Of a stretch of 64,000 nt of DNA, positions 34,447-46,520 are shown one piece after another (positions within the stretch are counted from its first letter, which is position 1; every line of letters begins with the position of its first letter). Both the position numbers and the translations under genes were made by a program. The notes beneath the pieces are model-generated. The model was not told the DNA's origin. It did no database searches and saw only the letters and a program-made list of their open reading frames with translations. This DNA is from Polytrichum commune (taxonomy: Eukaryota > Streptophyta > Polytrichopsida > Polytrichales > Polytrichaceae): positions 28,272,001 to 28,336,000 of the forward strand of contig OX485809.1 of assembly GCA_950295325.1 (NCBI GenBank). Direction: 5' to 3'.

Positions 34447-37400
34447 TGAGGTGGTTGCCACAACCTTCGCAACATTCATTGTATGAGGAGGAAACAACAT
34501 CAATTTGGTAGGTGATGAAACCTCTACTGTCATACTCATGCTTACATCAAATTTAATACCTAAATGTTTGAACTAATACAAAAATGAACACATAGTATTG
34601 AATAACATATAACACAAATATAGAATGCAATACCAAACTTACTTACTAATACAAGATCATTTCGCCACCTTTTAAATAGGTTCAATATCATTTGTGAGGT
34701 TGGTAGTGCGAAACACACTTCCACATGTCACAAGAAGATTAACATTAAATGAGTGAGCCAATATTGTTTCACATATGGTTGAGTCACCTTCATTTGCGAC
34801 AAGGTGTTGACCATTGCACTTACAACCATGAAAGAAAGAAAAAAACCTCAATAAACCACTATGAATACATTCTATTAGCAAGGTCCCAAAAATAAAGACA
34901 TGTTTCCAACTGAAAGAATTGAGAAACAACTATTGCAATCACAGGTGGATGCATGCGTATGCATCATGAACCATGGCTCCAATTTTAGTTAATGCCTTGA
35001 TGAAGATTTCTATAGATTTTGACTTTCTCTTGTCCAACTCTCCAAGTGACACCCTTGTTCATGAGTTGAATATCAACTGTGGTTAAATTGATGAAAATGT
35101 CGGTGACTACCATGTCCATTATGGGCATACCAATTGTAGAGTCCAATGTTGATTTTTTGCTCCAATGAGAAAACAATGTGAAAAATAAGTTGAAAGAAAC
35201 TTGACATTTCATTCACATGTGTCAAATTTGGGCCATAACCTAGGAGATAGAGAAAGAGAGATCTCATGAGACTATGGTCTAATAGGAGGAGTTATCACCC
35301 TAAAAAGAATATATAGAAAGGGATTGAAAAACGTTGGGAAAGAGGCTTATTTTGGAGAGAAACTTAGACCATTCTTTCATGAAGAAAATATTGATTTTTT
35401 CAGCTAGGAGGGCCGATATCTTGTCAAGGATGTGAAGGATCAAAAATTGATCTTGTTACTTTAATCTTACACTAGTTGTGAGAACTAGTGGTTATTTGTT
35501 AATCAGTTTAATAATGAGCAATTCATTGGGCTATTAACTGCATAACAATTTGTGTATGTGATTATAAGATGAATTTGCAATGACTTTTTGTTGATCAATC
35601 TCTATGTATGAGACTATGGTTTTTGTACCATTTGGTAAATTTATGTGGTTGCAATCTTGAGAGAAGAACTTCATAGTGTTTGTGTTACTGGGATGATTAA
35701 ATTGGCTATGTTCAATTGGAGTCACACAATCAATTGTTTGTGAGTGATTTTATGTAATTACTAGCAATTGGAATGGTGGTATTGGGTAGACCATTGTCTC
35801 AAAATCTAGGTGAGCAAGTCATAAAGAATAACATGTTATGTGAATGATTATGTATTTAAGTCATTGTGTTAGCAATCTAAAAGGGAAATATATGGTGTGT
35901 ACAATTGAATACACAAACAACTATTTGTGCATCATTTGATTGAATATAATTGTGAGAATTATAACTATGATGCTATGAGCCTATTAATATCCTGTGAAAT
36001 AACATTGAACCATGAAGAGAAGCAATTGTATGACATGAGAATGAATAAATGATTACAAACACGAGATTACGTTGAGTATCCAAACTTCAATGTCATCATA
36101 CGAAAAATTGATTAGAGAATTTAACCTGAATCTTTCGCCAATGTCATGGAAGGACAATAAGCTTAGTGAATGAGCCGAGGAGTAGTCCTCATGGAGACTA
36201 TTATTTTGCAATAGTTTTATATCATATAGGATTCAAAGTGTTGGTTCTTAAATAACAATGGATATCATTGTAGTATTAACAAAATCTAACCTTATTGTTA
36301 CCCTAAGATTGTTTGGAGAAGAAAAAAATTGGAAGGTCAATAGTCTGCAACAACCGAAAAGTTAACTTGTAAAGGTCATGGACTAGGAAAAATCACTAGA
36401 GAATTCAAGAAACAGAAAAGACTATATCCAAAAACAAATAAAATGATTGAGACTCGATAAAGACCATTGCATGATTGTGTAATTGAGAACTCGTGAAGAA
36501 AAGTGGAAAAATCTTGGATAGATGATTGCACTGCCTTTTCAAGTTACATTAAAAAGGTTCAATTAACACAAGACTACTACTACATCAAAATGCCCTTGGC
36601 TTTGGTGACAAAACTCAAATGACATACTAATGCCGATGGTTGCGCATATGCTTGTGCACCACACTTGGTTCATTTGAAATTAATTTACTGCCATACTATT
36701 GCCAAGGGAAATAACATGAGGTTGACTGATTGTCACAAATTGCATGTATTGTAAGCGAGTGATTTTGAAATTTTTATGTTAAAATTAACAACTTGTTACT
36801 CCAAATTATGGACTACCCTAAAATGACAATGTGCTTATCATAATATAACTTATTTGAGACACCTAGATGATATAAAAATCACAATTTAAGTATTCCCGTA
36901 TTGTTTCCATGGTCTTTTGTCACATCCAGAAACTAACTACACCGACACTTTTATAAATAAAATGCGAGGAAGCCTTTGCCTTGTGAATCAAATCCAAAAT
37001 GTTAAAAAACCAACTATGAAAACAACTGAACTAAATCAAAACCAAATAACAATTAAAACAATATTGGAAACCAATAAGTATAGGAATTATAATGGATTGA
37101 ATTCAAACAAATTAGGAGGATACCATGTGAGTTTTGTCAACATCAAAATACAACAACAACTCATTGATTTCTTGTAGTTGCAAATTCATGAGTTACCGCA
37201 TACGTCATCATGTCCACCCTGACTTCTTTTACTTCAAGCAAAAAGACAAACATACAAGCACCCTCATATAGGATGCACTAGCAAACTCAAAAATGGCTTC
37301 GATGTGGGAGGTTGAATGCAAGTTTCACTTTGGAATGATGGTATAAGGGAAGATACAATGGTAACAAGGAGTCCTTCTAGCAAATATGCAATCATAAACC

Positions 37401-38566
37401 CATACTTTATAACTATTGTGGAAGGGAGTTCACCAATACAAGATTCAAAACCACAAATTTTTCTTTTCATGTGAATAGAACACATAATAACAACATATTT
37501 AGGTAATTAACAATGATTGGTTGAAGTTCGAATAAAGACTATGAAATGCACCGAGAAGGTTATTACAAGAAATACATGTATGTGTGTGTGTGTAACTCTT
37601 TTCGTGGCAATGTCCCCTTGTACAAGAATGTGTCCTTGATGTGTAGTATCCCTTGGTGTGATGGCCAAGAAGGGGCCCACAAGGGGACACAAAAAACTAA
37701 AATAAAAATAACATATGAAGATTTATGGATAACGCCCTTTCTTTCTCTCTCTACTTTCCCAATTACCCCATTTCTCTTAGGACATGAACACATAATCAGT
37801 TCAAGATGGTTAGCAAATCCAAATTGAGGCCATAGCCAATTTCCTCATATTTTCTTTTTGGAGCTCATATGAATATCTTAGTCATTATCAAAGTGAAGAT
37901 TCATGTGTAAGTCCCCCCCCCCCCCGAAAAAATTATGTTGAGTGTGGAATTAAAAAAAGGTCATCACAATTAAACCATGCAATCCAATCAAATTGCATAC
38001 CCCTCAAATATAGGTACCTACTAACAAACGGAACCAAATAAGGGTTGTCTTCCTTAGTTTGAACTTCGCCTGTTCATCTAAGTAACTTATGGTTTGTGGA
38101 GCAAATTGTATGATGTCTCTCATGATGTCATGTTTGCCAGTCCTAAAAAAACATCCCCATCTTCCCACATATATCACAAGTGTTGTGTTTGGTGCATACT
38201 ATTTACCTAGTATAGCACATTTTGCTCAAACCTTATCTTTCAATATACAACCTCATCGAATAACTGAAACTATAACCATTTTGGCATATGAGGCGACATG
38301 GAATTGGGGAGGAGGATGATCTTTTCAAAGTATAACCGTCATACTTCATTGCCCTCGATCTACATTGGCAATTTTCAGGATCGCAAAGTCCAAACAACTA
38401 TGTCCATTAACATTGCTTGGGTCTCTTGTCCCTTCAGGGTTATCTAGTCCATTGCATCATTGTTCAATGTTTAAGGTTTTTTTTTTTAATTTCTAATTTA
38501 CTCAATTAAGGTTCACTTTACTCTCTAGAATTGGCAAGCTAACTATAGTTACCTATCTTAATCGCA

Positions 38567-38620
38567 CACCTATATTTGAGTGGTGTGTAGTTAGTTGTGA
38601 ATTACAAAGCACACCAAAAA
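38567..38620 (+). repeat. Dispersed repeat copy
   Basis: CACCTATATTTGAGTGGTGT followed, after a diverged middle, by GCACACCAAAAAGG; same family as 9791 and 24752. More diverged than the other two. Confidence 0.45.
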
Positions 38621-39689
38621 GGAACTTGTTCAAGAAATCCAAATAACTAGCGATTGGTATTTAAACGGTTAATGCACCTAAATGTCTATAAAACAGAAGA
38701 TGAGCTTGGTGTTTATGGTAAGATCTTCAAAATCTCTACAAAAGCGAGTGTTTGTTTGTGGGAAACAACAACATTTGAATGAAAGATCAACAATTGTCAA
38801 TAATTATAGGCAGTTCTTGAAAAATGAGTACCACCTTTAGTCAACATGTGCTTGTTTCAAAGAGACAAAATCATGTGTTGAACACATAGCAATACATTAC
38901 TACCTTAGATAAAAACCCATTTATATAGAGAGAGAGAGAAAGAGAAAGAGAGAGAAGACGTCGAATGTTAGTTGACTTGAATGAAAAACAATTTTCCTTT
39001 GATCAAAGCAACAATCCTAAATTGTAAATGTGGGACAACTTTACAAACCATGGATGAAGAACAATCCCTATTGCTTCATGTTGGGTATGGTCTCTATTAA
39101 AATGCCCCATTTACATCTAAATTCACCCCCACTCCCCAACATTCTTCTTGTTAGCCAAACTCATTCTCCCAAGCCCCCCATAAAGAGCATGGTACGTATT
39201 TGGCCCACCTAAGCATCAAGCTTATTGGCAATATGTTCGATTTAAACATAGTCCAAGTAAGTCTACCAAGTTCTAGTGTAACGCCCAAGCTTTTGGTGAT
39301 AGGGCTAAGCTTGAAATGCCGGGAATGATCCAACTTGAATTGGACTTGAGGGACCAAGGGTCTATTTATACAAACACGTGATGGTCTGTACAAAACCTTA
39401 ACAAGCATCAAATTGAGAATTTCTTTGGTGTAAGGTATTGAATCCATATTTAGCACTACCTACTATAAGAAACAAGTGAAAAGAAAGTCAAATGTGACAA
39501 CAATGATTAGAGATACGTGGTAAGTGTTTGAGTCTAGGTCATTTGTAAGAGTTTAGATTTTTCTATAATTCATGATACATACATGTATGTTTCCATTAAT
39601 GTAATGCATTCAATGGATTAACTTATTTTAGGTAGATATATTATTTTAATATTTTAAAAGTAGAAGTACCGAGAAATAGTATGGATGTC

Positions 39690-40600
39690 ATGTCCCCCTT
39701 TTACACAAGAATAATATAATCATGAATGCACATGAAACACGAATATTGAGAACTTTCAAACTTTGTGCATTACAAAAGCTTTACAACCTAAATCACAAGA
39801 TTGTGATTGCTAGAAGCTCAAACTACTTCACCATAGGAGAGAGAAAAAAAACCACGATCCTCTCTCCTCCCCAAAGCTATTTCTTATACCCCTAAGGTAT
39901 TCCTTGTTTTGTCCATCTTTATATGTATTATCTAAGAGATACTTTTATAAGTTGCTAAATTTAGAATATAACTTCCTTATCTATGTACATAGATCATTTC
40001 ACCTTAAAGTTAGTTTTTTTAATCTTTTGGCTCAATCACAACTCTCTAGTTGGAATTGTCTAATTCCAACTTTATGCATTCATGAACTCTTCTAGTTGGG
40101 ATTGCCTAGTTCCAACTTGATGCATCCATCCATTCTCTAGTTGCAACTATCTAATTCCAACTTGATTCATTCATATATTCTTCAAGTTGGAATTAGATAA
40201 TTCCAACTTGATGCATTCGTCCATTCTCCTACTTCGAACTGTCTAATTCCAACTTGATTCGTTCATCTGTTATTCTAGCTGAGATTGTCTAAATGCAACT
40301 CGATTCATTTGTGCATTGAGAGTTCTCTAGCTCCAATGAATAACCTCCAACTGCTAGGAGTTGCCTAACTTCGATTCATATCCTCTAGTTGGAGTTGTCT
40401 AACGCCAACACAAAGATCTTCTATCATAAGTTGTCTAACTTCCGCGCATAATTCCTTCATTGGTTGTCTAGCCCTTGTGCACCAATATTTCTTGGGTTGT
40501 TTTTATTCCGAGTTGTCTGACTCCAATCATTGTATGCTCACATGTTAAGTACAACAAAGAATGATGAGCCTTTCTTTCTTGCATTATCCAACATTAAATA
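39690..40600 (+). repeat. Dispersed repeat with hairpin minisatellite, copy A
   Basis: The segment is related, in inverted orientation, to 54050-54850. The left part shares lines such as CACAAGATTGTGATTG and CTCTCTCCTCCCC (reverse complement in copy B). From about 40045 to 40560 there are roughly nine units of about 45 bp built on CTAGTTGGAATTGTCTAATT followed by CCAACTTGATGCATTCAT. Each well-preserved unit is itself an inverted repeat: AGTTGGAATT (40048-40057), GTCT loop, AATTCCAACT (40062-40071); another at 40183-40210 has a perfect 12-bp stem with an AGAT loop. Confidence 0.85.
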
Positions 40601-41416
40601 TTTTAATTCATGTATATCACACTGAAAACCCTTTGAGGCTCAAATAGGGACTCTTGGACCTTTAAGCATATATAACTAGTTCGATTTCGTAGGCGAGAAC
40701 TACACTAAAATATTGTACCTAGTGTCCCCCAATCCTATTTGTCATGTTCAATACTAATTGCAAACAACCCGCGTAGTGTCACTAACACTAAACGTGAACC
40801 TAACATTACTCGACATTCTTTCCAAAACAAAAGTTGAGTATTATAGATTTACAATCTTTGCACTTATTGTCACTTACTAAATGTTTTTTTTTCATCCATA
40901 TTCTAATCATCCACGACAATACTCTATTCCATAAATGGTAAGATGCAGAATACACCAACCGTTGTTTACATAAATGACATCGGGGATGACCTAAAAGTAA
41001 GTTGAATTGAAAATACTTGTAAACTCATTCCTAAGAAAAGTTGCCACAATGACATAAAATACCATATGACACCGAACACGGTATTCCGTGTGCTAATATA
41101 TATAAGGAGCAAAAGGGTCCATTTGTTATGCACGTGTTTTGCTCCATTGACTTCCTCTCCCATTGTCGTTTGTTTGCTTATGGGTGGGAGGAGTGACCTC
41201 CTATTGATTGAGCTCCTATTCCATTAGCTCCTTTGGCTCATCCACTTTACATCGCTATTAAAGTGTTCCAAATTCCTTCCAATCACATAATATCCGTTCA
41301 CGTAGTTTCCATCACCCTCACCTTCCCTTTTGACAAAGTACATATGCTTTGCTTTGCTTTGTTTTGGTTTTTTATTTTTATTTTTCTGTTCAGCATGTAT
41401 ACTATCATGTTTGAAC
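40601..41416. other. Intergenic, no gene recognised
   Basis: AT-rich sequence between the hairpin minisatellite and the first MITE. No coding or structural signal was seen. Confidence 0.4.
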
Positions 41417-41419
41417 TTA

Positions 41420-41919
41420 GGGCCACTTCACACACGAGCCAAGAGCCGTGACCATGACATTGTGAGAGCCCAAAAGAAAGTGTCCAAAGGCCGTCCCAAG
41501 ACACTTCCAAAATCATGTAGTGTGGTCATGGACCCTCAGGTGTAGTGTGAAGTCATATGTGACCGGACCTTCAACCAAATGCTATTTCAATGAAATTCTA
41601 TTCATTTAGGACCTCACACATGATAAAATGGAATAAACCAACGGTTGTGAGCGTTGGGAGTGCCATGGTCTCCCGGTTTTGTGTTAGGCCTACCTCCAAG
41701 AGGTGGTTTGTGGAAACGATTCAAGTGACCATGAAACATGATCCATTTGATGCCATGTAGGAATCCATGTAGACTTTACATCCATCTTGCATTCCACTCA
41801 CTCTTTTGGTTCCTCAAGCATAGTGTGAAGTGAACTTGATCCGGCTCCACCTTTTCCACCAATGAGAGTGCTTGAAGTGTAACGGTCACGGGCTCTCAGT
41901 CTCGTGTGTGAAGTGGCCC
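41420..41919. mobile_element. Harbinger/Tourist-type MITE, 500 bp
   Basis: Terminal inverted repeats: left GGGCCACTTCACACACGAG, right CTCGTGTGTGAAGTGGCCC. TTA flanks both ends (41417-41419 and 41920-41922). A GGCC-type terminus with a TTA target duplication is typical of PIF/Harbinger elements and their Tourist MITEs. No transposase frame lies inside. Class is inferred from ends. Confidence 0.8.
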
Positions 41920-41922
41920 TTA

Positions 41923-42528
41923 GGACCACTTCACATACAAGATTAAAGGCCCATGACTGTTGCAATCTAAGAGCTCTCATTGGTCGAAAAGGCGGAGACC
42001 GTCCAAGTTCACTTCACACATGAAGGTGAAGGCCTAAAAGCCCAACGAGGATTTCACGGATGAAAAGTCTACATGGAGTCCTACATGGCGGACTATGAAT
42101 AAGGTTTCATGGTATTATGGAATTTGTGTCAGGCCCACCTCCAAGAGGTGGGATAGACGCAAAAATTTCGGGAGGCCATGATTTTTTAATATTTTTTCCC
42201 CCAACATGACAGAGATTGCATGACAAATTTCAAAACAAATTCCAGGACTGATTCCATGACATTCAAACACCACCAAATAATTCTCTCAAATTGATAGAGT
42301 TTGAAACATATTATATTAAACCAAATCCTCCCCTCTTTTTTTTTCTGCCAACAAAATATGCAATGATCCCGCAACATGGTCCATTCTCACTTCACACTAT
42401 GCTTGAGGGCCCGTGACTACATAATACGGCTTTCCCAACACCCATGATACGGCCTTTGGATGAGGGAGTCTAATAAGGGTCCTCACCATTATGAGGTCAC
42501 GGCTCTTGGCTCATGTGTGAAGTGGCCC
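41923..42528. mobile_element. Second Harbinger/Tourist-type MITE, abutting the first
   Basis: Left end GGACCACTTCACATACAAGA, right end (reverse complement) GGGCCACTTCACACATGAGC; TTA at 41920-41922 and 42529-42531. It shares the single TTA with the first MITE. The right half matches 26762-26934. The left terminal repeat is more diverged than the right. Confidence 0.75.
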
Positions 42529-42825
42529 TTACATTCAATTGACGTTGAAAGCGAAACTGAGCGAAAAAGCAATTCAGAAGGTACAACAACATGCACACCT
42601 CTTCCTGGATGCCTCAAGTCTCTCAGTGTTGTTGACGAAAGGAGGGTCATCCTATCATTTTACCCTTCTAGAGACATTGGTACATCCGCAATAACAATGA
42701 GTGTATTTGTGGAACACATCTTGACTATGGGGGCGGAATTATGGCATACAAAAGACACGTCACTTAACACGCTACGAAACCTAAAGTATTTCATGTTAAA
42801 TGCACGAGAAGTATGTTAAACTGCA

Positions 42826-43335
42826 AGCATATATGAGTGTGCCTCTCATTAACCAACATAAAACCCTAAGTAGCGTGCAAGCCAACAATTGTTATTCTAA
42901 CTATTTGGACACCATAATGAGCTCTAAAAACCCCGAATTAGTGTAGTCCAAGTCATTTGAGATGAGTCGTCTACAAACCTTCAAGAGATTATGTTGGATG
43001 GGTGGATGAGAGGTATGTTGCACGAATGTGACAGACAAATCATCCACGACGGATGAGTTTATCTGTATGCCACTTGCAAGCACATACGAACGTACCTCTC
43101 ATTCAGCCAACATAAAAACTTTGCAATAATATGAAACCCAAATATTATTATTTGTATATAAGTAGACACTTTGACACCATAATGAGCTCTAAAAACCCCG
43201 AATTAGTGTAGTCCAAGTCATTCGAGATGAGTTGGCCACAAACCTTCAAGGGATGAAGTTCTTATGTTGGATGGATGGACGGACGAGAAGTTCGTTTCAC
43301 GTCGCCGATGGATGAGTTTACCTGGACGCCCACGA
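42826..43335. repeat. Tandem duplication upstream of the RGGA-like gene
   Basis: Two copies begin near 42826 and 43080. CACCATAATGAGCTCTAAAA then CCCCGAATTAGTGTAGTCCA occur at 42910 and 43175 (265-bp offset), followed by GAGATGAGT and ATGTTGGATGG. The second copy ends about 580 bp before the start codon, so it may overlap the promoter. Confidence 0.8.
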
Positions 43336-43911
43336 AGTCCAAGAAGGGATGAGACGGTATGATTTCAACCCCATGCAGAGATTCATACGTACGGGTGAGT
43401 CAGCCAAAGGATGACCCCCTCCCCACCCGCGATTCCTGAACTCGCGGGTAATGCAACCCAGCCCGTCCCAGAGCGTCCCCCCGGGGCTCGCTCCTCCATG
43501 AACGCTGCTACCCTAATCGATCCTCGCCTTCATCCTTCCCCTGTGGCGGCCATCCCCTTCCCTTCCCTTGCCCACTTCCCCTCAAAGCTTCTCCTGGCTC
43601 TCCTCGCGTCCGCTGAAACCCTTGTCCCACTCTCCGCTGCACCTCTCTGTGCCTTTGCCATCCGCCCTCTACGAGGTTCTGCTCACCTCCACCCGTGCAG
43701 GATTGAGTCGGTTTGGCGGATTTTGGAGCACTTTCCGAGGGTTTTGGGTGTACGGGAGTGGTTGGTTTGGGGTGGTGGGTTTGAGTGGTGTATGGAGGCG
43801 GTGAGGATGCAACACAGACGGCAGGGTGGTGCCAGGGAGGAATGTTGATGGAGCAGGGGCTGTGAGGTGGGAGTGTGAAGGTGGTGTGAAGGAGACAGAA
43901 GTGGTGCAGCC
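43336..43911 (+). promoter_or_regulatory. GC-rich promoter and 5' leader of the RGGA-like gene
   Basis: GC content rises sharply from about 43390, in contrast with the AT-rich DNA to the left, and stays high up to the ATG at 43912. Long frames on both strands here lack family resemblance and look like by-products of the GC bias. No TATA box is obvious. Confidence 0.4.
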
Positions 43912-46520
43912 ATGTCGACACAGAACTTTTTCGCCCTGCTCGGGGACGATGAGAATGAGGACCCTGCGGCCGTGGTGGTGAGGGCAACCTCAATCCCTGC
44001 CGCTGGCGCAGACAAGACAGCCGCCGCTGCCACGAATAAGAAACCGCAGCAGCAGGCTGGAGCTGCCGCCAAGCTGTCATCCAAGCCCGCCGCTGCGCCC
44101 GCTGACGCTGGTATGTCTGTGTCCGCATTGTGTGCTGATGAATTCGTTGGTGTGGCGTAGTTATGTAATTGTGTGTTTGGGGGAGCGGGACTCTGTTTCT
44201 ATCTTGATGGTGGTTGGAAACCTAAGTGCCAGCCCCAGGGTTTGCATTTGCATGGAGCTTGCATGTCATGATGGTGGTTCGACGAAGTGGTGATCAATGT
44301 GTGCCCTTTCTGTATGATCTCGCCACGCCCCTGCCACGGGTGAAGCCTTCCAGCGCGCCGACGCTTCTTGTTTGATTGGTGTCTGGCAACCTAAGTGGCG
44401 CCAGCAGGGTTTGCGTGGAGATTGCATGTTGCGATGGTTTGAATCAACAGTAGAACATTGTGTGGTAGTTCTGAATGCTCTCACTATTCCCTGTCACGGA
44501 TTCGGCGTTCCCGTTCACTGAAGCTTCTTGTTTGACTGGTTTTCAGTGAAAGATGGGCAGAGGGGTCAGTATGACGGTAGCAGGGGAGGCCGAGGAGGCG
44601 GGCGCGGTGAGGGTAGAGGCCGGGGCCGCGGAGGCCGTGGTAACTATGGAGATCGCGAAGGTGGCGCCCCACGCGAGGGTGGAGGATACCGGGAACGAGG
44701 AAATTACAACAACGACCGAAATGTGAGCAACACGAAGGACGCAGATGGCTTCATCGGAGGAGGTCGTGGTTCCCATGGCGGCGGCTATGGGGGCGACAAG
44801 CCTCAAACAGAGAACGGTGAAGGGCGTGTCTTTGACGGAGCTCGCAGCGGCAGAGGAGGTGGAGGCCGGGGTCGTGGAGGCCGTGGGTACGGTGGCGATG
44901 GTGAGGACCGCCCCCGCAGGCGTGAGTTTGATCGCCACAGTGCTTCTGGCAGAGGGTAAGTAGTTGTTCAACATCAATTTCTGTTTGTCACTTCGTTGAA
45001 ATCTAGCGGATGGTGAATCTATTAGAAGGTCGCACATGATGCATTTGGGAATGAGGGACACCGGGCATTTGAATTTGGGGGTTGCATTGGAGTGGGAGGT
45101 GGCTCTGCAGTTGTGGGGTTTGAAATGGTGCATAAATAATGAGCCTTTCATCAGTTGCCAAGGACTCTGGTGGGTCTTATCCGATAAGAAATTTCCTTTA
45201 TCACTGACTTTGCGAATGACCTCGTTCTGAAATTTTTGCAGAAACGAATCCTTGAAGAGAGACGGTTCTGGGCGAGGCAATTGGGGGTCAGAGATTGATT
45301 CTGCCGTTGTCCAGTAAGTGAATGGTTCAAGTTTTAACAAATTTCTCTGTAACCATTCACTTACTGGAAATATCTTGTGAGATAAAACTTGTCAGCTGAT
45401 TGGTTAATAAGGTTTGAATTTCATCCTGCTATGGCCGAATCATTGGTTGATGATGGTAATGGTGTTTGTGACATTGATAAACAGACAGGTTTCTGATGAA
45501 GCCAAGGAAGAGGTGAAGGTTGTTGAAGGGGAAGCGGAGGAAAAGAAGCCAGAGCATGATGCAGCTGCAGATGTGAAACCTGAAGAAGCTGTTGAGGAGA
45601 AAAAGGAGGAAGAAGAGGAGGACAATGTGAGTGTAGCTGTGACTTGCCGAGTGTGATACAATTGCATGTGATATGGTCGTGTAAGCAGTGTGCAGTGCTT
45701 CTGTGAAGGGAGAGTTCTAATGATTATTGTCCTGTGGTGCAGGAGATGACCCTGGAGGAGTATGAGAAGGTTCTGGAAGAGAAGCGCAAAGCTCTGGATG
45801 CAGAGAAGAATGAGGAGAGGAAGGTGGAAGCCGACAAAGCCTTTGCAAGCATGCAGCTGGTGGACAACAAGAAGAGGGAGGAAGACATCTTCATTAAGCT
45901 GGTAATCTTCTTGATAAGATGCAAGCAGAGTTTGATGGCCAGTTCAGGAATGTTAGGTTTTTTCTTGTTCTTCCGACGGATTATATCTTGAAGGTCTGTT
46001 ATATCCGTGGTTGTGGCTTTTGCAGGGTGAGGACAAAGAGAAGGTGAAGAAAAGGGAGGCAGCGGAGCGCGAAGAGAAATCCAGAAAAGTATATCTCGAC
46101 CAGTAGCAAGTTGCATATGTTTTTCAATTCAAATTACATCTGTTAGTGTCTCTAGGTTTTGTTGCTGGCATATGTCTGATAATAAATGATTATACATACA
46201 TTTATTTATATTGTGAATGGACTTGTATTACAATTTTGATTGTGCAGCCTGTGAGTATCAACGAGTTCTTGAAGCCTGCGGAAGGTGAGAAGTACTACGG
46301 TCCACCCTCAAGCCGTGGACGGGGTGGTCGTGGTGGGCGAGGAGAACGTGGAGATCGTGATCGGGGTGATAGGAGTGACCGCGGTGAGCGGGCAGAACGC
46401 GGCTCTTATGGAGGTGGTTTTGGTGGTAGATATGGAGGTGGGCGAGGTGGAGTAGGTGGAGGTGGATCTGCCCCCAAAATTGAGGACACCATGCAGTTTC
46501 CAACTCTTGGTGGCAAGTAA
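43912..46520 (+). CDS. RGGA: RGG-box RNA-binding protein, RGGA / HABP4-SERBP1 family
   Basis: Seven exons: 43912-44110, 44547-44955, 45242-45313, 45485-45626, 45743-45901, 46026-46088, 46248-46520; all GT-AG, phases consistent, 438 aa. The N-terminus (NFFALLGDDENED) matches the Stm1-like start of plant RGGA proteins. Residues about 67-202 are rich in RGG/GRGR repeats. GRGNWG (213-218), an acidic-lysine stretch, then EMTLEEYEKVLEEKRKAL (275-292) and EDIFIKL form the HABP4/PAI-RBP1 core. PVSINEFLKPAEGEKYY, a second RGG tract and QFPTLGGK close the protein. The family binds RNA and ribosomes; in Arabidopsis RGGA is linked to stress responses. It is longer than the Arabidopsis protein (about 360 aa), mainly through the first RGG tract and the acidic exon 4. 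High GC in exon 2 follows from Gly/Arg codons. Confidence 0.93.

Larger units (their letters stand above)
33040..39680. other. Long AT-rich intergenic stretch, no gene recognised
   Basis: No open frame here resembles a known protein and none exceeds about 95 codons. Simple repeats: an AC dinucleotide run (34411-34443), a C run (37913-37925) and a GA-rich run (38926-38957). A dispersed-repeat line starts at 38567. The remainder shows no structure I can name. Confidence 0.5.

Noticed and set aside
40045-40560. CRISPR-like array
   Set aside because: The repeats are palindromic and regularly spaced, but the spacers are not unique, units are diverged, and the context is a plant nuclear genome.
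43411-43848. 145-codon plus-strand frame before RGGA
   Set aside because: GC-driven open frame with no resemblance to a family, ending before the RGGA ATG; more likely promoter and leader.
43508-44128. 206-codon minus-strand frame over the RGGA promoter and exon 1
   Set aside because: It lies opposite the RGGA first exon in GC-rich DNA; composition is Pro/Arg/Ser-biased as expected for an antisense shadow and no family is recognised.
44543-45340. 265-codon minus-strand frame
   Set aside because: It is the antisense of RGGA exons 2-3 and the intron between; the Ala/Thr/Ser/Pro bias is the complement of Gly/Arg codons.
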